A stretch of DNA of 64,000 nt from M3007 sp044350415 (GTDB lineage Bacteria > Bacteroidota > Bacteroidia > Chitinophagales > Saprospiraceae), in assembly GCA_044350415.1 (NCBI GenBank), contig JBILHQ010000001.1:1-64000 (forward strand), in the 5' to 3' direction. Shown in pieces: positions 9,684-18,498 of this stretch. The position numbers and the translations under genes are program-made. Each line of letters begins with the position of its first letter. Position 1 is the stretch's first letter. The notes under the pieces were generated by a model. The model saw only the letters and a program-made list of their open reading frames with translations. It was not told where the DNA came from and did no database searches.

Positions 9684-9745
9684 GCGACTTGTTTTCTAGT
9701 AATTTAACGCTACTTACGGAAAATATAGATTAGTCAATGAGCGTA

Positions 9746-9780
9746 TGTTGAGGCGGCAACCTGAAGTTGCCGCCTCAACA
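9746..9780. terminator. Perfect 15-bp hairpin after the DUF4197 gene
   Basis: TGTTGAGGCGGCAAC at 9746-9760 pairs perfectly with its complement at 9766-9780 around the 5-nt loop CTGAA. No long T-run follows, so it may act as a bidirectional or processing hairpin rather than a classical terminator. It lacks the CAAGC loop of the palindromic family. Confidence 0.6.
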
Positions 9781-9895
9781 ATAGACCAGACTACATCCAA
9801 AAACCCGCCGATACCCCAATGTGTTACTTGATAATCAGCCCTTTAACAACCGGGACCGTGCCGCCTATGTTGGTGCACTGATAAAAAAATTATAA

Positions 9896-10069
9896 AAACA
9901 ATTGCTCCTTTTTACTCTTTTCAACTTGACTGGCCAGACTGTACTTCGAAAAAAATCTACAGCCGGAACAAATACCATCTATACTGCTGACTTACCTGCC
10001 AGATTCTGCTCTTGGGAATTGCGGCGTGGATTCACATTTTGAGTAGTGGAAAAATGGTAAAACAAAACG
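9896..10069 (+). pseudogene. Decayed T9SS C-terminal sorting domain
   Basis: Plus-strand translation of 9914-10039 gives a recognisable type A sorting-domain pattern: LFNLTGQTVLRKKSTAG, NTIYTADLPA, then WELRRG. It breaks at a TGA (10040-10042) and continues in another frame as LSSGKMVKQ, the usual tail ending. No upstream ORF joins it. I read this as the 3' fossil of a deleted secreted-protein gene. The rest of 9781-10246 shows no intact gene or RNA. Confidence 0.5.
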
Positions 10070-10246
10070 GCGTTTTATGGTCTTTGGAGCCCTCAAGCAT
10101 TCGCAAGGCCTCTAACTATACTCCTGTTGAGTATCAAATCTGACAATATTAAGGGCTCAATATTTTACCAATAAGCCCGGCAGCCACACGCTATTAGTTG
10201 CCTCAAACGAGCAGGTATGGGTTCTACAAGACTAATAACTCATCGT

Positions 10247-10894
10247 TTATAACTCATAGCTCACTTCCATTTCGTCCGGCCACTCCAACGTCTCCGCTTC
10301 TTCTACGCTGACTTTTCGCACCTGTGCTTTCAGTTGCAGCAATTTCTGTTGGGTATCGCGCTGCCGGATAGCGATCGCAATATGCGCCCGGTCGTCAAAT
10401 TGTTCTTCCCGGATCGTAATCCCCAACTTATGGATTGCCTGCACTACGTCGGGCATGATGGCATAATCGGCGTGAATCAGGAGATCATCGTGCAGCATCA
10501 CTTCCCGGATAGTGGCTGCGCGCAGGGCTTCTGCGGCAGTCTCCCGATAGGCATTGATGAGGCCTGACGCCCCGAGGAGGGTGCCGCCGAAATAGCGCAC
10601 CACGATTACAACAGTATTGGTAAGGTTGGCAGCATCAATTTGAGCGAGAATAGGGCGGCCCGCTGTACCCGAAGGCTCACCATCGTCGTTGGCCCGGAAT
10701 TGGGTTCCCTCGCGGCCAAGTCGCCAGGCGAAGCAGTGGTGATTAGCCTTGAAATGTTCTTTTCGCAGCCGTTCGAGGTATTCGTGAATATCCTGTTCAC
10801 TCGTTACAGGGTACGCCAATCCGATAAATTTACTCCCCCGATCCTTAAATTCGCCAATGGCCGGACCGTCCAGGGTCAGATAAGTATCATTCAT
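10247..10894 (-). CDS. YigZ/IMPACT family protein
   Basis: A 215-residue cytosolic protein. Residues ~15-125 form the UPF0029/IMPACT N-terminal domain with the signature RANDDGEPSGTAGRP, HHCFAW and VVRYFGGTLLGASGL. The remainder is the DUF1949 C-terminal domain. The family includes E. coli YigZ and eukaryotic IMPACT; its bacterial role is unsettled (a translation or proline-peptide link has been suggested). The start overlaps the stop of the upstream gene by 4 nt (ATGA), so the two are translationally coupled. Confidence 0.9.
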   Translation of the reverse strand: MNDTYLTLDGPAIGEFKDRGSKFIGLAYPVTSEQDIHEYLERLRKEHFKANHHCFAWRLGREGTQFRANDDGEPSGTAGRPILAQIDAANLTNTVVIVVRYFGGTLLGASGLINAYRETAAEALRAATIREVMLHDDLLIHADYAIMPDVVQAIHKLGITIREEQFDDRAHIAIAIRQRDTQQKLLQLKAQVRKVSVEEAETLEWPDEMEVSYEL

Positions 10895-11889
10895 GGTTGT
10901 TGCGGCTCCAGGTAAATTTCCTCTTCATACAAAGGCGTCTCGGTAATTGCTTCAATTTCCACACTCACATTTATATCGTCCATCAGGTTATTATTTTTCA
11001 ACGCAAAAGCAAAAGCACCGGATAAAGGTGTAAACCGCCGCTGCGCATCGACACTGACAGATCCCTGCCAGATATAAGCATCATATTTTTCTTCGCCATT
11101 GAGGAATTTTTGCAAGTTGGCAGGATCGGCTATCGCATATTCTATGTCTTCGCCGGCGGCAGAAATAGTCATATTGACGGCCATACCCACTGCGAATGCT
11201 GCAAGTGCCGTTTCCGGTTGAAAGGCCATCAATTTGGTTGCGCCCTGATTAACCAACCGTTGAAATTGCTCGGAATCGTGGCGACGGGCATCCTGAATCG
11301 ATTGACTTACTCCAATGCGATAGGCCCATCGGGTGGTATTGGGCGGCAATTCGAACCGGTAAGAGGTGCGGTTTTTGCGAAGCCCCATGCCACTGCCGGG
11401 TACGGTCACTTGCCCGGCGATGGAAACCGCTTCCATTTTGGAGCCGGAGGGGACAGGCCGGCGGCGTTCTGTCCATTTGGCCTGGGTTTTGACATCCCAC
11501 CACACCCGCGTGTCCATGCGGGTGGTGGTATTGCCGGCGGGTGTACGTGCCAGCGTGAACCGGCAGATTTTTTTGGCCATGCCTTGTTCAGTAATACGCA
11601 GGAGGTACACGCCGGTTTGGGGAATCAGAACAGTCTTAGCAATTGCCGTATCTAAATCGTAAGATCGAAACAGGTTATTATCAGGCACACCGATGATCTC
11701 TACCGTCTTGAGTTTACGGCCGGCAATCAGCGTAATTTTCAAATCTAACAGATCGCCCGCCGCAAAAGCGTAATAATAATCATGGGTGCCGTCAACTTTA
11801 AAAGTTTGATCGGCTACCGGAATGGGCTGTTGTGCGGGTAAAACAGCCGGAAAAAGGAGCATCAACAATAAAAAAAGACGGATATCCAT
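10891..11889 (-). CDS. Exported protein of unknown function
   Basis: A 332-residue protein with a clear signal peptide (LFLLLMLLFPAVLPAQQ). I do not recognise the family. Residues ~20-120 look like an all-beta module (FAAGDLLDLKITLIAG, TGVYLLRITEQG) of the kind seen in lipid- or sugar-binding accessory domains; the middle has basic and aromatic segments (TRVWWDVK). It is coupled to yigZ by a 4-nt overlap. A good -7 box lies 43 nt upstream of the ATG. Location is inferred to be periplasmic or outer-membrane. Confidence 0.7.
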   Translation of the reverse strand: MDIRLFLLLMLLFPAVLPAQQPIPVADQTFKVDGTHDYYYAFAAGDLLDLKITLIAGRKLKTVEIIGVPDNNLFRSYDLDTAIAKTVLIPQTGVYLLRITEQGMAKKICRFTLARTPAGNTTTRMDTRVWWDVKTQAKWTERRRPVPSGSKMEAVSIAGQVTVPGSGMGLRKNRTSYRFELPPNTTRWAYRIGVSQSIQDARRHDSEQFQRLVNQGATKLMAFQPETALAAFAVGMAVNMTISAAGEDIEYAIADPANLQKFLNGEEKYDAYIWQGSVSVDAQRRFTPLSGAFAFALKNNNLMDDINVSVEIEAITETPLYEEEIYLEPQQP

Positions 11890-11931
11890 ATTTCAATCGG
11901 GTATGTGCAAATAATACAGCAAATTTGCGGC

Positions 11932-11940
11932 GCAAAAATA
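11932..11940 (-). promoter_or_regulatory. -7 box for the 11889-10247 operon
   Basis: Minus-strand TATTTTTGC matches TAnnTTTGC and sits 43 nt upstream of the ATG at 11889. No clear -33 TTTG was found. Confidence 0.5.
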
Positions 11941-11964
11941 CGGCTTCAGGCCGTGGAATTCTAC

Positions 11965-12585
11965 ATGGAAATCACCCTCACGAATGCCGGTAAGCGATTC
12001 CGGTTTGATTGGATCTTTCGCGGCCTCAATCATATGCTCCTTCCGGGAGGCCGTACCGCTTTGTTGGGCCCCAACGGTTCCGGGAAATCGACCCTGATGA
12101 AAGTATTGTCGGGACACCTGACACTTTCGAAAGGCGCCATCAGTTTCAAGCATGAAGATAAGATCCTGGCCCCCGAGGATGTTTACCAGCATATTGGATA
12201 TGCAGCGCCCTATATTGAACTCATTGAAGAGTTTACTTTAGCCGAGGCTATACAATTTCACCACCGGCTAAAACCGCTGCAAGCAGGCCTGACTACTGCG
12301 TCAATGATGGATTTGCTGGAACTGTCTAAAAACCGCGATAAAGAAATTCGCTTTTTTTCTTCGGGTATGAAACAAAGGGTAAAACTTGCCCTGGCCATCT
12401 GTTCCGATTGCCCGGTGGTACTGCTCGATGAACCTTCCACCAATCTCGACGTCAATGCCATTGCGTGGTCGCACCGCTTATTGGATCAATACAGCAATAA
12501 TCGATTAATCGTTATTGCTACTAACGACCCCGCCGATCTGGAATTGTGTGATAAGCAAGTGGATATTATGGGATGGAAAAAATAA
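11965..12585 (+). CDS. ABC transporter ATP-binding protein
   Basis: A 206-residue nucleotide-binding subunit. Walker A is GPNGSGKST, the signature region is RFFSSGMKQRVKLALA and Walker B is VVLLDEPSTNLD. It is short, like CcmA-type or gliding/export ATPases, and no permease gene is adjacent, so the substrate is unknown. ATG 11965 (MEITLTNAGKRF) is chosen over the in-frame ATG at 11905 because the fold begins there. Its 3' end overlaps the convergent pseudouridine synthase gene by 20 nt. Confidence 0.85.
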   Translation: MEITLTNAGKRFRFDWIFRGLNHMLLPGGRTALLGPNGSGKSTLMKVLSGHLTLSKGAISFKHEDKILAPEDVYQHIGYAAPYIELIEEFTLAEAIQFHHRLKPLQAGLTTASMMDLLELSKNRDKEIRFFSSGMKQRVKLALAICSDCPVVLLDEPSTNLDVNAIAWSHRLLDQYSNNRLIVIATNDPADLELCDKQVDIMGWKK

Positions 12586-13237
12586 CGGTGCCTATCGCCG
12601 CCCACAAACTATCGCCTTCCGGGATTGGTGCCTCGAACATAACTTTCTCGTCCGAATCAGGATGAAAAAATCCTAGTCGCCAGGAATGGAGATGAATGGA
12701 CCGGTCCTGATTTTTGCGCCTTGCACCGTATTTAACATCGCCCTTGATCGGGCAACCAACTGCGGCAAGTTGTGCCCTGATCTGGTGGTACTTGCCGGTA
12801 ATCAAGTGCACCTGAAGCATTTGATAATGATCGGTGCTACCGATTACCTTGTAAGCCAATTCGCACCTGACGGTTCCTTTTCGCAGGATTTCATGAACCG
12901 TACTGCGATTTTTTTGCGGATTTTTTTCTAAGTAATGGACCAATACCCCTTCCTGGGCAGGAGGTGCAGTAGCCACAGCTGCCAAATAGGTTTTTTCAAC
13001 CGTCCGTTCTTTAAACTGAGCGCTGAGGGTATGAGCGACCGATTTGTTTTTGGCATAGACGACCACGCCGCTTACAGGCCGGTCGATACGGTGGACAACA
13101 AATAAGTTATGCCCGCAGTGAGCTTGAGCAATTTCCAACAAATCAGGGTCATCAGACCGGTCGGGTTGTACCATAATTGTGGCACATTTGTTGTAAACAA
13201 TGATGTGTTCGTCTTCGAATATGATAGTACTTTCCAT
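12566..13237 (-). CDS. RluA-family pseudouridine synthase
   Basis: A 223-residue enzyme isomerising uridine to pseudouridine in rRNA or tRNA. The catalytic motif is HRIDRPVSGVVVYAK, with Asp as nucleophile; the family also shows KTYLA and TGKYHQIRAQLA. There is no N-terminal S4 domain, as in RluC/TruC-like short members. Its ATG shares a base with the TAA of the DUF4293 gene (TAATG), so the pair is translationally coupled. The exact target base cannot be told from sequence. Confidence 0.9.
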   Translation of the reverse strand: MESTIIFEDEHIIVYNKCATIMVQPDRSDDPDLLEIAQAHCGHNLFVVHRIDRPVSGVVVYAKNKSVAHTLSAQFKERTVEKTYLAAVATAPPAQEGVLVHYLEKNPQKNRSTVHEILRKGTVRCELAYKVIGSTDHYQMLQVHLITGKYHQIRAQLAAVGCPIKGDVKYGARRKNQDRSIHLHSWRLGFFHPDSDEKVMFEAPIPEGDSLWAAIGTVIFSIP

Positions 13238-13686
13238 TAGCGGAGGCGGTCCATTGAACGGACCAGGTTTTCGTCTTTACGAATTGAGCGGCCAGCCAAC
13301 CACAGCAGTAAAAGGCCAGCAACCGGAGCTAGCCACCCCGGACCAAATTGCACAGATCCTCCTGAGGGAATTGCAGCTCTGGTCGCTTGTGCGGTGATTG
13401 CGGCAAGGGTAAGCAAAAGTATGCCTACCAATATACCTAAACCGGTAATTTTTCCTTGTAATGTCCTGTTTTTAAATAAAAAAATAGCTATCAGGGGGAG
13501 CAGAACAGCCAGTGCGGTTAAGCCAAGTAAGCCAATGTTGTCAAGAGGGGTGAGTGCTCCATCCGCCAGAGCGGGGACCGTCGTCGCTGGATTATTGGTT
13601 TCTGTAAAAAGATAAGGCAACACGAATTGCCCGCCAAAGGCTCCTGTAGCCAATAAAAGGTAAACGGATTGAATACGTTGAATCAT
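13237..13686 (-). CDS. DUF4293 family membrane protein
   Basis: A 149-residue inner-membrane protein with four predicted TM segments (~7-27, ~48-68, ~78-98, ~118-133). The N-terminus MIQRIQSVYLLLA is the hallmark of DUF4293, a Bacteroidota-only family of unknown function. It is first in a two-gene operon with the RluA-type synthase, and a strong -7 box lies 17 nt upstream. Confidence 0.88.
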   Translation of the reverse strand: MIQRIQSVYLLLATGAFGGQFVLPYLFTETNNPATTVPALADGALTPLDNIGLLGLTALAVLLPLIAIFLFKNRTLQGKITGLGILVGILLLTLAAITAQATRAAIPSGGSVQFGPGWLAPVAGLLLLWLAGRSIRKDENLVRSMDRLR

Positions 13687-13702
13687 AATGTATTATTTGA
13701 CG

Positions 13703-13711
13703 GCAAAGGTA
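13703..13711 (-). promoter_or_regulatory. -7 box for the DUF4293-RluA operon
   Basis: Minus-strand TACCTTTGC is an exact TAnnTTTGC match 17 nt before the ATG at 13686. Confidence 0.6.
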
Positions 13712-13877
13712 TAAATATTACTGGAAAGCATCACCGTTAGAAATAGACGGCTTATCTGAAATGAGTTCGTTCCACACGCATTTTATGAACTTTTTAATAA
13801 AAAAACACCTTTAAATTGTTTTTTTTGTTAGATATTTGCGTCGTTTCCCATAATCGTATAATAAAGTCTCATTTGTT

Positions 13878-15317
13878 ATGAAATTATTTTCACTTCGTAT
13901 TACCTCCCTTGTAGTGGTAGTCGCAACGCTTTTAACAGTTCAGTCTTGTCAGCAAATTAAGATTGAAAATTATACGCCACCAAATGCGCACCAGTTTAAC
14001 AGCGACGTTTTTCACGAATGGAACAGCGTATTTCTCCGCATTGAGCGGTATGCCAAGGGTTACCGCCCCGGCCCGGCGCCCCGTGCAATTGCCTATATGT
14101 CCTTTGCGGCCTATGAAACTGTTGTACCTGGTATTCCTGAAAACAATTCTTTACGCAGTCTGTATGCAGGCCTCAATTTGCCTGAATTAGATAAAAACGC
14201 AGATATTTACTGGCCGGCAGCGGTCAATGCCTCCAACAAATACCTGATGAGGCGTTTCTTTTTCCACATGGAAAATGAATATGCAGATCTCTTTACGAGT
14301 ATAGATCAAAAATACAAAGAACTCCACGATCGTTTCGCCCGCGAAACAACGGAGGAAATTATGGATCGTTCGGAAGCTTGGGGCGAATCGGTTGCTGCTG
14401 CTGTTTACGAGTGGGAAAGTGCAGATGCATTCGGCCATGATGCTTTTCTCAATCCGCAACCAACTAGTTATTCTCCGCCGCAAGGGCCGGGTAAATGGTT
14501 TGATTTACAGGGTGCACGCGGCATGTTCCCCTATTGGGGCAAGGTGCGTACGTTTGCAATTACGGAAGCAGACAAACTGTGCCGACCGCCAATTCCTTAC
14601 AGCGAAAACCCTAACTCCTTATTTTACAGTCAGGCAGAAGAGGTCTACAAAACAGTGAAATTTATTCGGGAAAATCCAGCAGACGGGTTGGCTTACGAGC
14701 AAAAATGGATAGCAGAATTCTGGAGTGATGATATCCTGAATGAAACTTTTTCTCCTCCTTCCCGCTTGCTTGCTATTGCAGATCAAATGGTGGTGGATGA
14801 AAAAAATGATCTGGCCGGAGCCGCAGAACTATACGCCAAATTGGGTATGGCCATCAGCGATAACAGTGTTTCAATTTGGAACAGTAAATATGTTTTTAAC
14901 GTGGAACGGCCCGATACTTACATTCGGCGCGTATTGAAAAGTCAATATCCCGATGCTGAAGTTTGGACGTCAATTCTTGACAATCCATTTGTGAATGTTG
15001 TTGGGCTTTCTCCGGCTTTCCCAGCATATCCTTCCGGTCACTCTGGTTTTGGAGGAGCAGGTGCAAAAATCCTGTCATCATATTATGAATTTACGTCATC
15101 ACATCCAGGAACCTATACTTTTACAGACCGTTGCCATTTAGGCCGCTTTGAATTTATCGGGACTCCCCGCACCTTTACATCGTTATCTGATTTGGGTGAA
15201 GAAGATGCTTATTCCCGTATTCCATTAGGTGTTCACTACCGGATGGACTGCGACGAAGGCCTTCGTTTAGGCGAAATCGCCGCTCAACGGGTACTGGAAC
15301 TGCCCTGGAAAAAATAG
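13878..15317 (+). CDS. Vanadium-dependent haloperoxidase / PAP2-superfamily lipoprotein
   Basis: A 479-residue lipoprotein (lipobox TVQSC, Cys24) with the vanadate/phosphate site of the PAP2-haloperoxidase superfamily: R344 (NVERPDTY), H388 (YPSGHSGFGG), R447 and H453 (SRIPLGVHYRMDCDEG). H453 would coordinate vanadate. Family knowledge: members either oxidise halides with peroxide or hydrolyse phosphoesters; sequence alone does not separate these, so the activity is open. It stands alone, transcribed after a 190-nt gap. Anchoring in the outer or inner membrane facing the periplasm is inferred. Confidence 0.88.
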   Translation: MKLFSLRITSLVVVVATLLTVQSCQQIKIENYTPPNAHQFNSDVFHEWNSVFLRIERYAKGYRPGPAPRAIAYMSFAAYETVVPGIPENNSLRSLYAGLNLPELDKNADIYWPAAVNASNKYLMRRFFFHMENEYADLFTSIDQKYKELHDRFARETTEEIMDRSEAWGESVAAAVYEWESADAFGHDAFLNPQPTSYSPPQGPGKWFDLQGARGMFPYWGKVRTFAITEADKLCRPPIPYSENPNSLFYSQAEEVYKTVKFIRENPADGLAYEQKWIAEFWSDDILNETFSPPSRLLAIADQMVVDEKNDLAGAAELYAKLGMAISDNSVSIWNSKYVFNVERPDTYIRRVLKSQYPDAEVWTSILDNPFVNVVGLSPAFPAYPSGHSGFGGAGAKILSSYYEFTSSHPGTYTFTDRCHLGRFEFIGTPRTFTSLSDLGEEDAYSRIPLGVHYRMDCDEGLRLGEIAAQRVLELPWKK

Positions 15318-15463
15318 ATTTCCAATCAGTTGGTCGGATAAGCGTTTCGCTGGCTAGCCCGTAATTTGCACCGAATATAGTGGATTAATATCTGAATGGC
15401 CTGCTGGAGCCCACTTACGGACTCGATTAACTGCCTAATCAACTCAAAGACTAACTACCACCT

Positions 15464-16108
15464 ATGCCACTTGATATATCCATACTTCGCCGTTCTTATT
15501 CCCTCCAGTCATTAGAGGAATCCGCTGTTGATCATTCTCCTTTTGAGCAATTTAAACGGTGGTTCCGCCAAGCAGTGGAAGGGCAAATCACAGAACCGAA
15601 TGCGATGACCATCGCTACCGTTTCGGCTACTGGCCGACCAACAGCCCGGATTGTTTTACTAAAAGGATTCGATGAACGGGGCTTTGTTTTTTTTACTAAT
15701 TACAACAGCAATAAAGGACAGGACCTGGCACAGCATCCTTTTGCTGCGTTACTTTTTTGCTGGTTAGAACTCGAGCGACAGGTCAGAATTGAGGGAAGAG
15801 TGGAAAAAATACCACAGGAGGAATCACTTGCTTATTTCATTACACGCCCCAAGGAAAGTCAGATCGGTGCGTGGGTAAGTCCCCAAAGTGCCGTGATTCA
15901 CAGCAGGAAAATACTCGAAGAAAAGCAGGCCGAACTTACACAGCAATATGCAGCAGCCGAAATATTGCCCTTACCTCCTGATTGGGGTGGTTATATCCTG
16001 AAACCCGATTATTTCGAATTCTGGCAGGGCCGGGAAAGCCGGCTGCATGACCGCATTGCCTATACTTTAGAGGAAAATGAATGGCATACAGCCCGGTTAG
16101 CACCTTAA
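15464..16108 (+). CDS. pdxH: Pyridoxamine 5'-phosphate oxidase
   Basis: A 214-residue FMN enzyme making pyridoxal 5'-phosphate from PNP or PMP. Family motifs include RIVLLKGFDERGFVFFTNY, SNKGQDLAQHPFAALLFCW, ERQVRIEGRVEK and the C-terminal EFWQGRESRLHDR. Length is typical. xseA starts 28 nt later, so the two may be co-transcribed. A loose promoter-like TAATTTGCACC occurs at about 15362. Confidence 0.95.
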   Translation: MPLDISILRRSYSLQSLEESAVDHSPFEQFKRWFRQAVEGQITEPNAMTIATVSATGRPTARIVLLKGFDERGFVFFTNYNSNKGQDLAQHPFAALLFCWLELERQVRIEGRVEKIPQEESLAYFITRPKESQIGAWVSPQSAVIHSRKILEEKQAELTQQYAAAEILPLPPDWGGYILKPDYFEFWQGRESRLHDRIAYTLEENEWHTARLAP

Positions 16109-16136
16109 TTTATGTCCATCATAGAAATCAGCATGT

Positions 16137-17453
16137 ATGCAGACCTATTCCCTGTTCGACCTGAACGAGTATATCAGGCGCGTCATTGCACTCAATTTTA
16201 ATGAACCGGTATGGATCACTGCTGAGATTGCCGAGGCATCCTTGTCCAAAGGACACCTTTACCTGAGTTTGATACAACAATCTATTCCATCGGCTCCTGC
16301 GTCAGCACGGTTGTTGGCGGAACATATCGAACCTGTCGAAGCAATTGTGGCGCAAGCGCAGGCAATATTGTGGCAACGCGACCGGAGAAAGTTAATCATG
16401 GCACACGGACAATTGGCAGAACTCGCTCTCAGTGCCGGTACCCAGACAAGACTATACGTTCGGGTTGATTTCCACGAACGATACGGGCTGAAACTACATA
16501 TTGAAGATATTGATCCGGTACATGCATTAGGCATAATGGCAATGCAGCGAAGAAAAACCATTGACTGGTTACGAAGAGAGGATATGATGGATCGCAATCG
16601 CTCTTTGCAGCTACCTGTAGTACTCCAGCGGATTGCCGTTATTACATCACAGGAGGCTGCGGGATTTCAGGACTTCAATACCCACCTGCGACAAAATATC
16701 TATGGGTATCGTTTTCAAACCGATTGCTTTTTCGCTGCTGTTCAGGGAAAAAATGCAGAAACAGAGATTGGAAACGCATTAGATATGATTGCCCAACAGC
16801 AAGACAATTTTGACGCAGTTGTTATTGTTCGCGGCGGCGGCTCCCGCCTGGATTTGTCGGTATTTGATGCATTCGAACTTTGTAAAAAAGTTGCGGCCAT
16901 GCCATTACCTGTGCTTGCCGGAGTGGGTCATGAGATAGACGAATCTGTGCTGGACATGATCGCTCACTCGGCTTTAAAAACGCCAACTGCGGTAGCTGAT
17001 TTTATAATCGAACACAACCTACAGTTTGAAGCAGGACTTGTCAATACGGCTGCACAAATCAATCATTTTGCCGCACGCCAGGTGCGTTATGCCGCTGATG
17101 ATACCGAACAGATCAGGTCCCAAATTCTCCGGTCGGCTCAGGGTATTTTATCTTTTTCCAATGGCATTTTGGATAAAATAAGTACCGATCTTCCGGTTAT
17201 GACCCAGAGAAGATTACAATCAGAAAGAAGTCGCCTGCTGCATTTTGAACAATTGGCTATAGTGTACTCCCCCGAAAACACACTCCGGCGCGGCTATAGC
17301 CTGACCACCAAAAATGGAAAAATTGTAAAATCTGCCGATGAATTACAGGCCGGCGACCTCCTCGAAACACGGCTGTCTCATGGAAATGTGGAGAGCACAG
17401 TAGCACTCACTCAGCGGCTTTCTTCTCTGAGCGGCTCGCTTGCAAAGACGTAA
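16137..17453 (+). CDS. xseA: Exodeoxyribonuclease VII large subunit
   Basis: A 438-residue nuclease subunit degrading single-stranded DNA in repair. The N-terminal OB fold (YSLFDLNEYIRRVI, EPVWITAEIAEA) leads into the core with AVITSQEAAGFQDF, VVIVRGGGSRLDLSVFD and GVGHEIDESVLD. The C-terminal GYSLTTKNGKIVKSADEL is conserved. The small subunit xseB is not adjacent. The 3' end overlaps the convergent terC gene by 47 nt. Confidence 0.95.
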   Translation: MQTYSLFDLNEYIRRVIALNFNEPVWITAEIAEASLSKGHLYLSLIQQSIPSAPASARLLAEHIEPVEAIVAQAQAILWQRDRRKLIMAHGQLAELALSAGTQTRLYVRVDFHERYGLKLHIEDIDPVHALGIMAMQRRKTIDWLRREDMMDRNRSLQLPVVLQRIAVITSQEAAGFQDFNTHLRQNIYGYRFQTDCFFAAVQGKNAETEIGNALDMIAQQQDNFDAVVIVRGGGSRLDLSVFDAFELCKKVAAMPLPVLAGVGHEIDESVLDMIAHSALKTPTAVADFIIEHNLQFEAGLVNTAAQINHFAARQVRYAADDTEQIRSQILRSAQGILSFSNGILDKISTDLPVMTQRRLQSERSRLLHFEQLAIVYSPENTLRRGYSLTTKNGKIVKSADELQAGDLLETRLSHGNVESTVALTQRLSSLSGSLAKT

Positions 17454-18393
17454 AAACGCCGGCCAGTAACAGAAATGCAATGACTGATAATGATACCCAC
17501 ACCGGCATGTGAACATGCAGTGGAATAAGGATCATTTTTAACCCGATAAACGATAAAATGGCAATCAAACTGTAGCGAAGGTGGGCAAACCGGTCCATAA
17601 AATCACTTAGCACAAAGTAAAGTGATCGCAAGCCCAATATCGCGAAAATATTCGAGGAAAAGACCAAAAACGGGTCGGTAGTGATGGATAAAACAGCGGG
17701 TACGGAGTCGAAAGCAAACATCACATCCGTGATTTCAACTACAATTAAGGCTACTAATAATGGCGTCATAGCCTTTTTTCCCTGCTCAACCGTAAAAAAG
17801 TGACCATGCGAACCATGTGTGCTTACAGGGTAAAACTTTCGAATGAACCGCACCACTTTATTTTTATCTATGTCATTCCCTTCCGGGTCTTCATCCTGGT
17901 GACGGAGCAACTTGTAGGCGGAGTAAAGCAAAAATACACCAAAAAAATAAAAAAGAGACGTGAAATGATGTACAAGTGTTGTGCCAACGCCAATTAAAAT
18001 ACCTCTGAATATTAATACGCCAATGATGCCCCAAAACAGCACTTTATGCTGGTACATTTTGGGTATTTTAAACCTGGAAAAGATGAGCGCAATGACAAAA
18101 AGATTGTCAATACTCAATGCCTCTTCCAGCAGGTATCCGGTAAAATATTTTAACAATGCACCAGCGCCGTCCATAGGCTCAAACTCATAAAGCCCCAAAT
18201 TCTGCCAATTATATTCGTAGCCAAAATAGATAAAAACGCCAAACAACGCAGCTGCGAACACCCAGATAATCGTATTTCGCAGCGCTTCTTTTGCTGAAGG
18301 GATATGGTCTTTTTTGTTAAACAGCCCCAAATCAACAGCCATCATAGCTATCACCAAGGCAATGAAAACCCCCCAAATAGTATTTGAAATCAT
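17407..18393 (-). CDS. TerC/Alx family integral membrane protein
   Basis: A 328-residue inner-membrane protein with about nine TM segments. The acidic membrane motifs MMAVDLG, LLEEALSIDNLFVIAL and VVEITDVMFAFDSVPA are those of TerC/Alx. Members are linked to tellurite resistance and manganese export, possibly with metalation of exported enzymes. No yybP-ykoY-like riboswitch could be recognised in the 105 nt upstream, though I could not fold it. The 3' end overlaps xseA by 47 nt. Confidence 0.92.
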   Translation of the reverse strand: MISNTIWGVFIALVIAMMAVDLGLFNKKDHIPSAKEALRNTIIWVFAAALFGVFIYFGYEYNWQNLGLYEFEPMDGAGALLKYFTGYLLEEALSIDNLFVIALIFSRFKIPKMYQHKVLFWGIIGVLIFRGILIGVGTTLVHHFTSLFYFFGVFLLYSAYKLLRHQDEDPEGNDIDKNKVVRFIRKFYPVSTHGSHGHFFTVEQGKKAMTPLLVALIVVEITDVMFAFDSVPAVLSITTDPFLVFSSNIFAILGLRSLYFVLSDFMDRFAHLRYSLIAILSFIGLKMILIPLHVHMPVWVSLSVIAFLLLAGVFTSLQASRSEKKAAE

Positions 18394-18498
18394 ATACTTG
18401 TTAAGACAAAATCAATGCCAATATGTTTTTGGAAGTGGATAAACACCCGGCATAAAACGACAAAGATCTGTCTTATCCAAAAGTAATGAAGGTCCCTC

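Noticed and set aside
9746..9780. Perfect 15-bp hairpin as a member of the palindromic family
   Set aside because: It has a 5-nt loop and no word-built arms or CAAGC loop, so it is an ordinary hairpin.
9824..9889. Minus-strand peptide ending KGLIIK that resembles a T9SS tail end
   Set aside because: Only about 21 residues between stops and it lacks the rest of the sorting domain; the plus-strand remnant at 9896 is much better supported.
18394..18498. Possible manganese riboswitch upstream of terC
   Set aside because: The leader is only about 105 nt and I could not recognise the yybP-ykoY core; no folding could be run.
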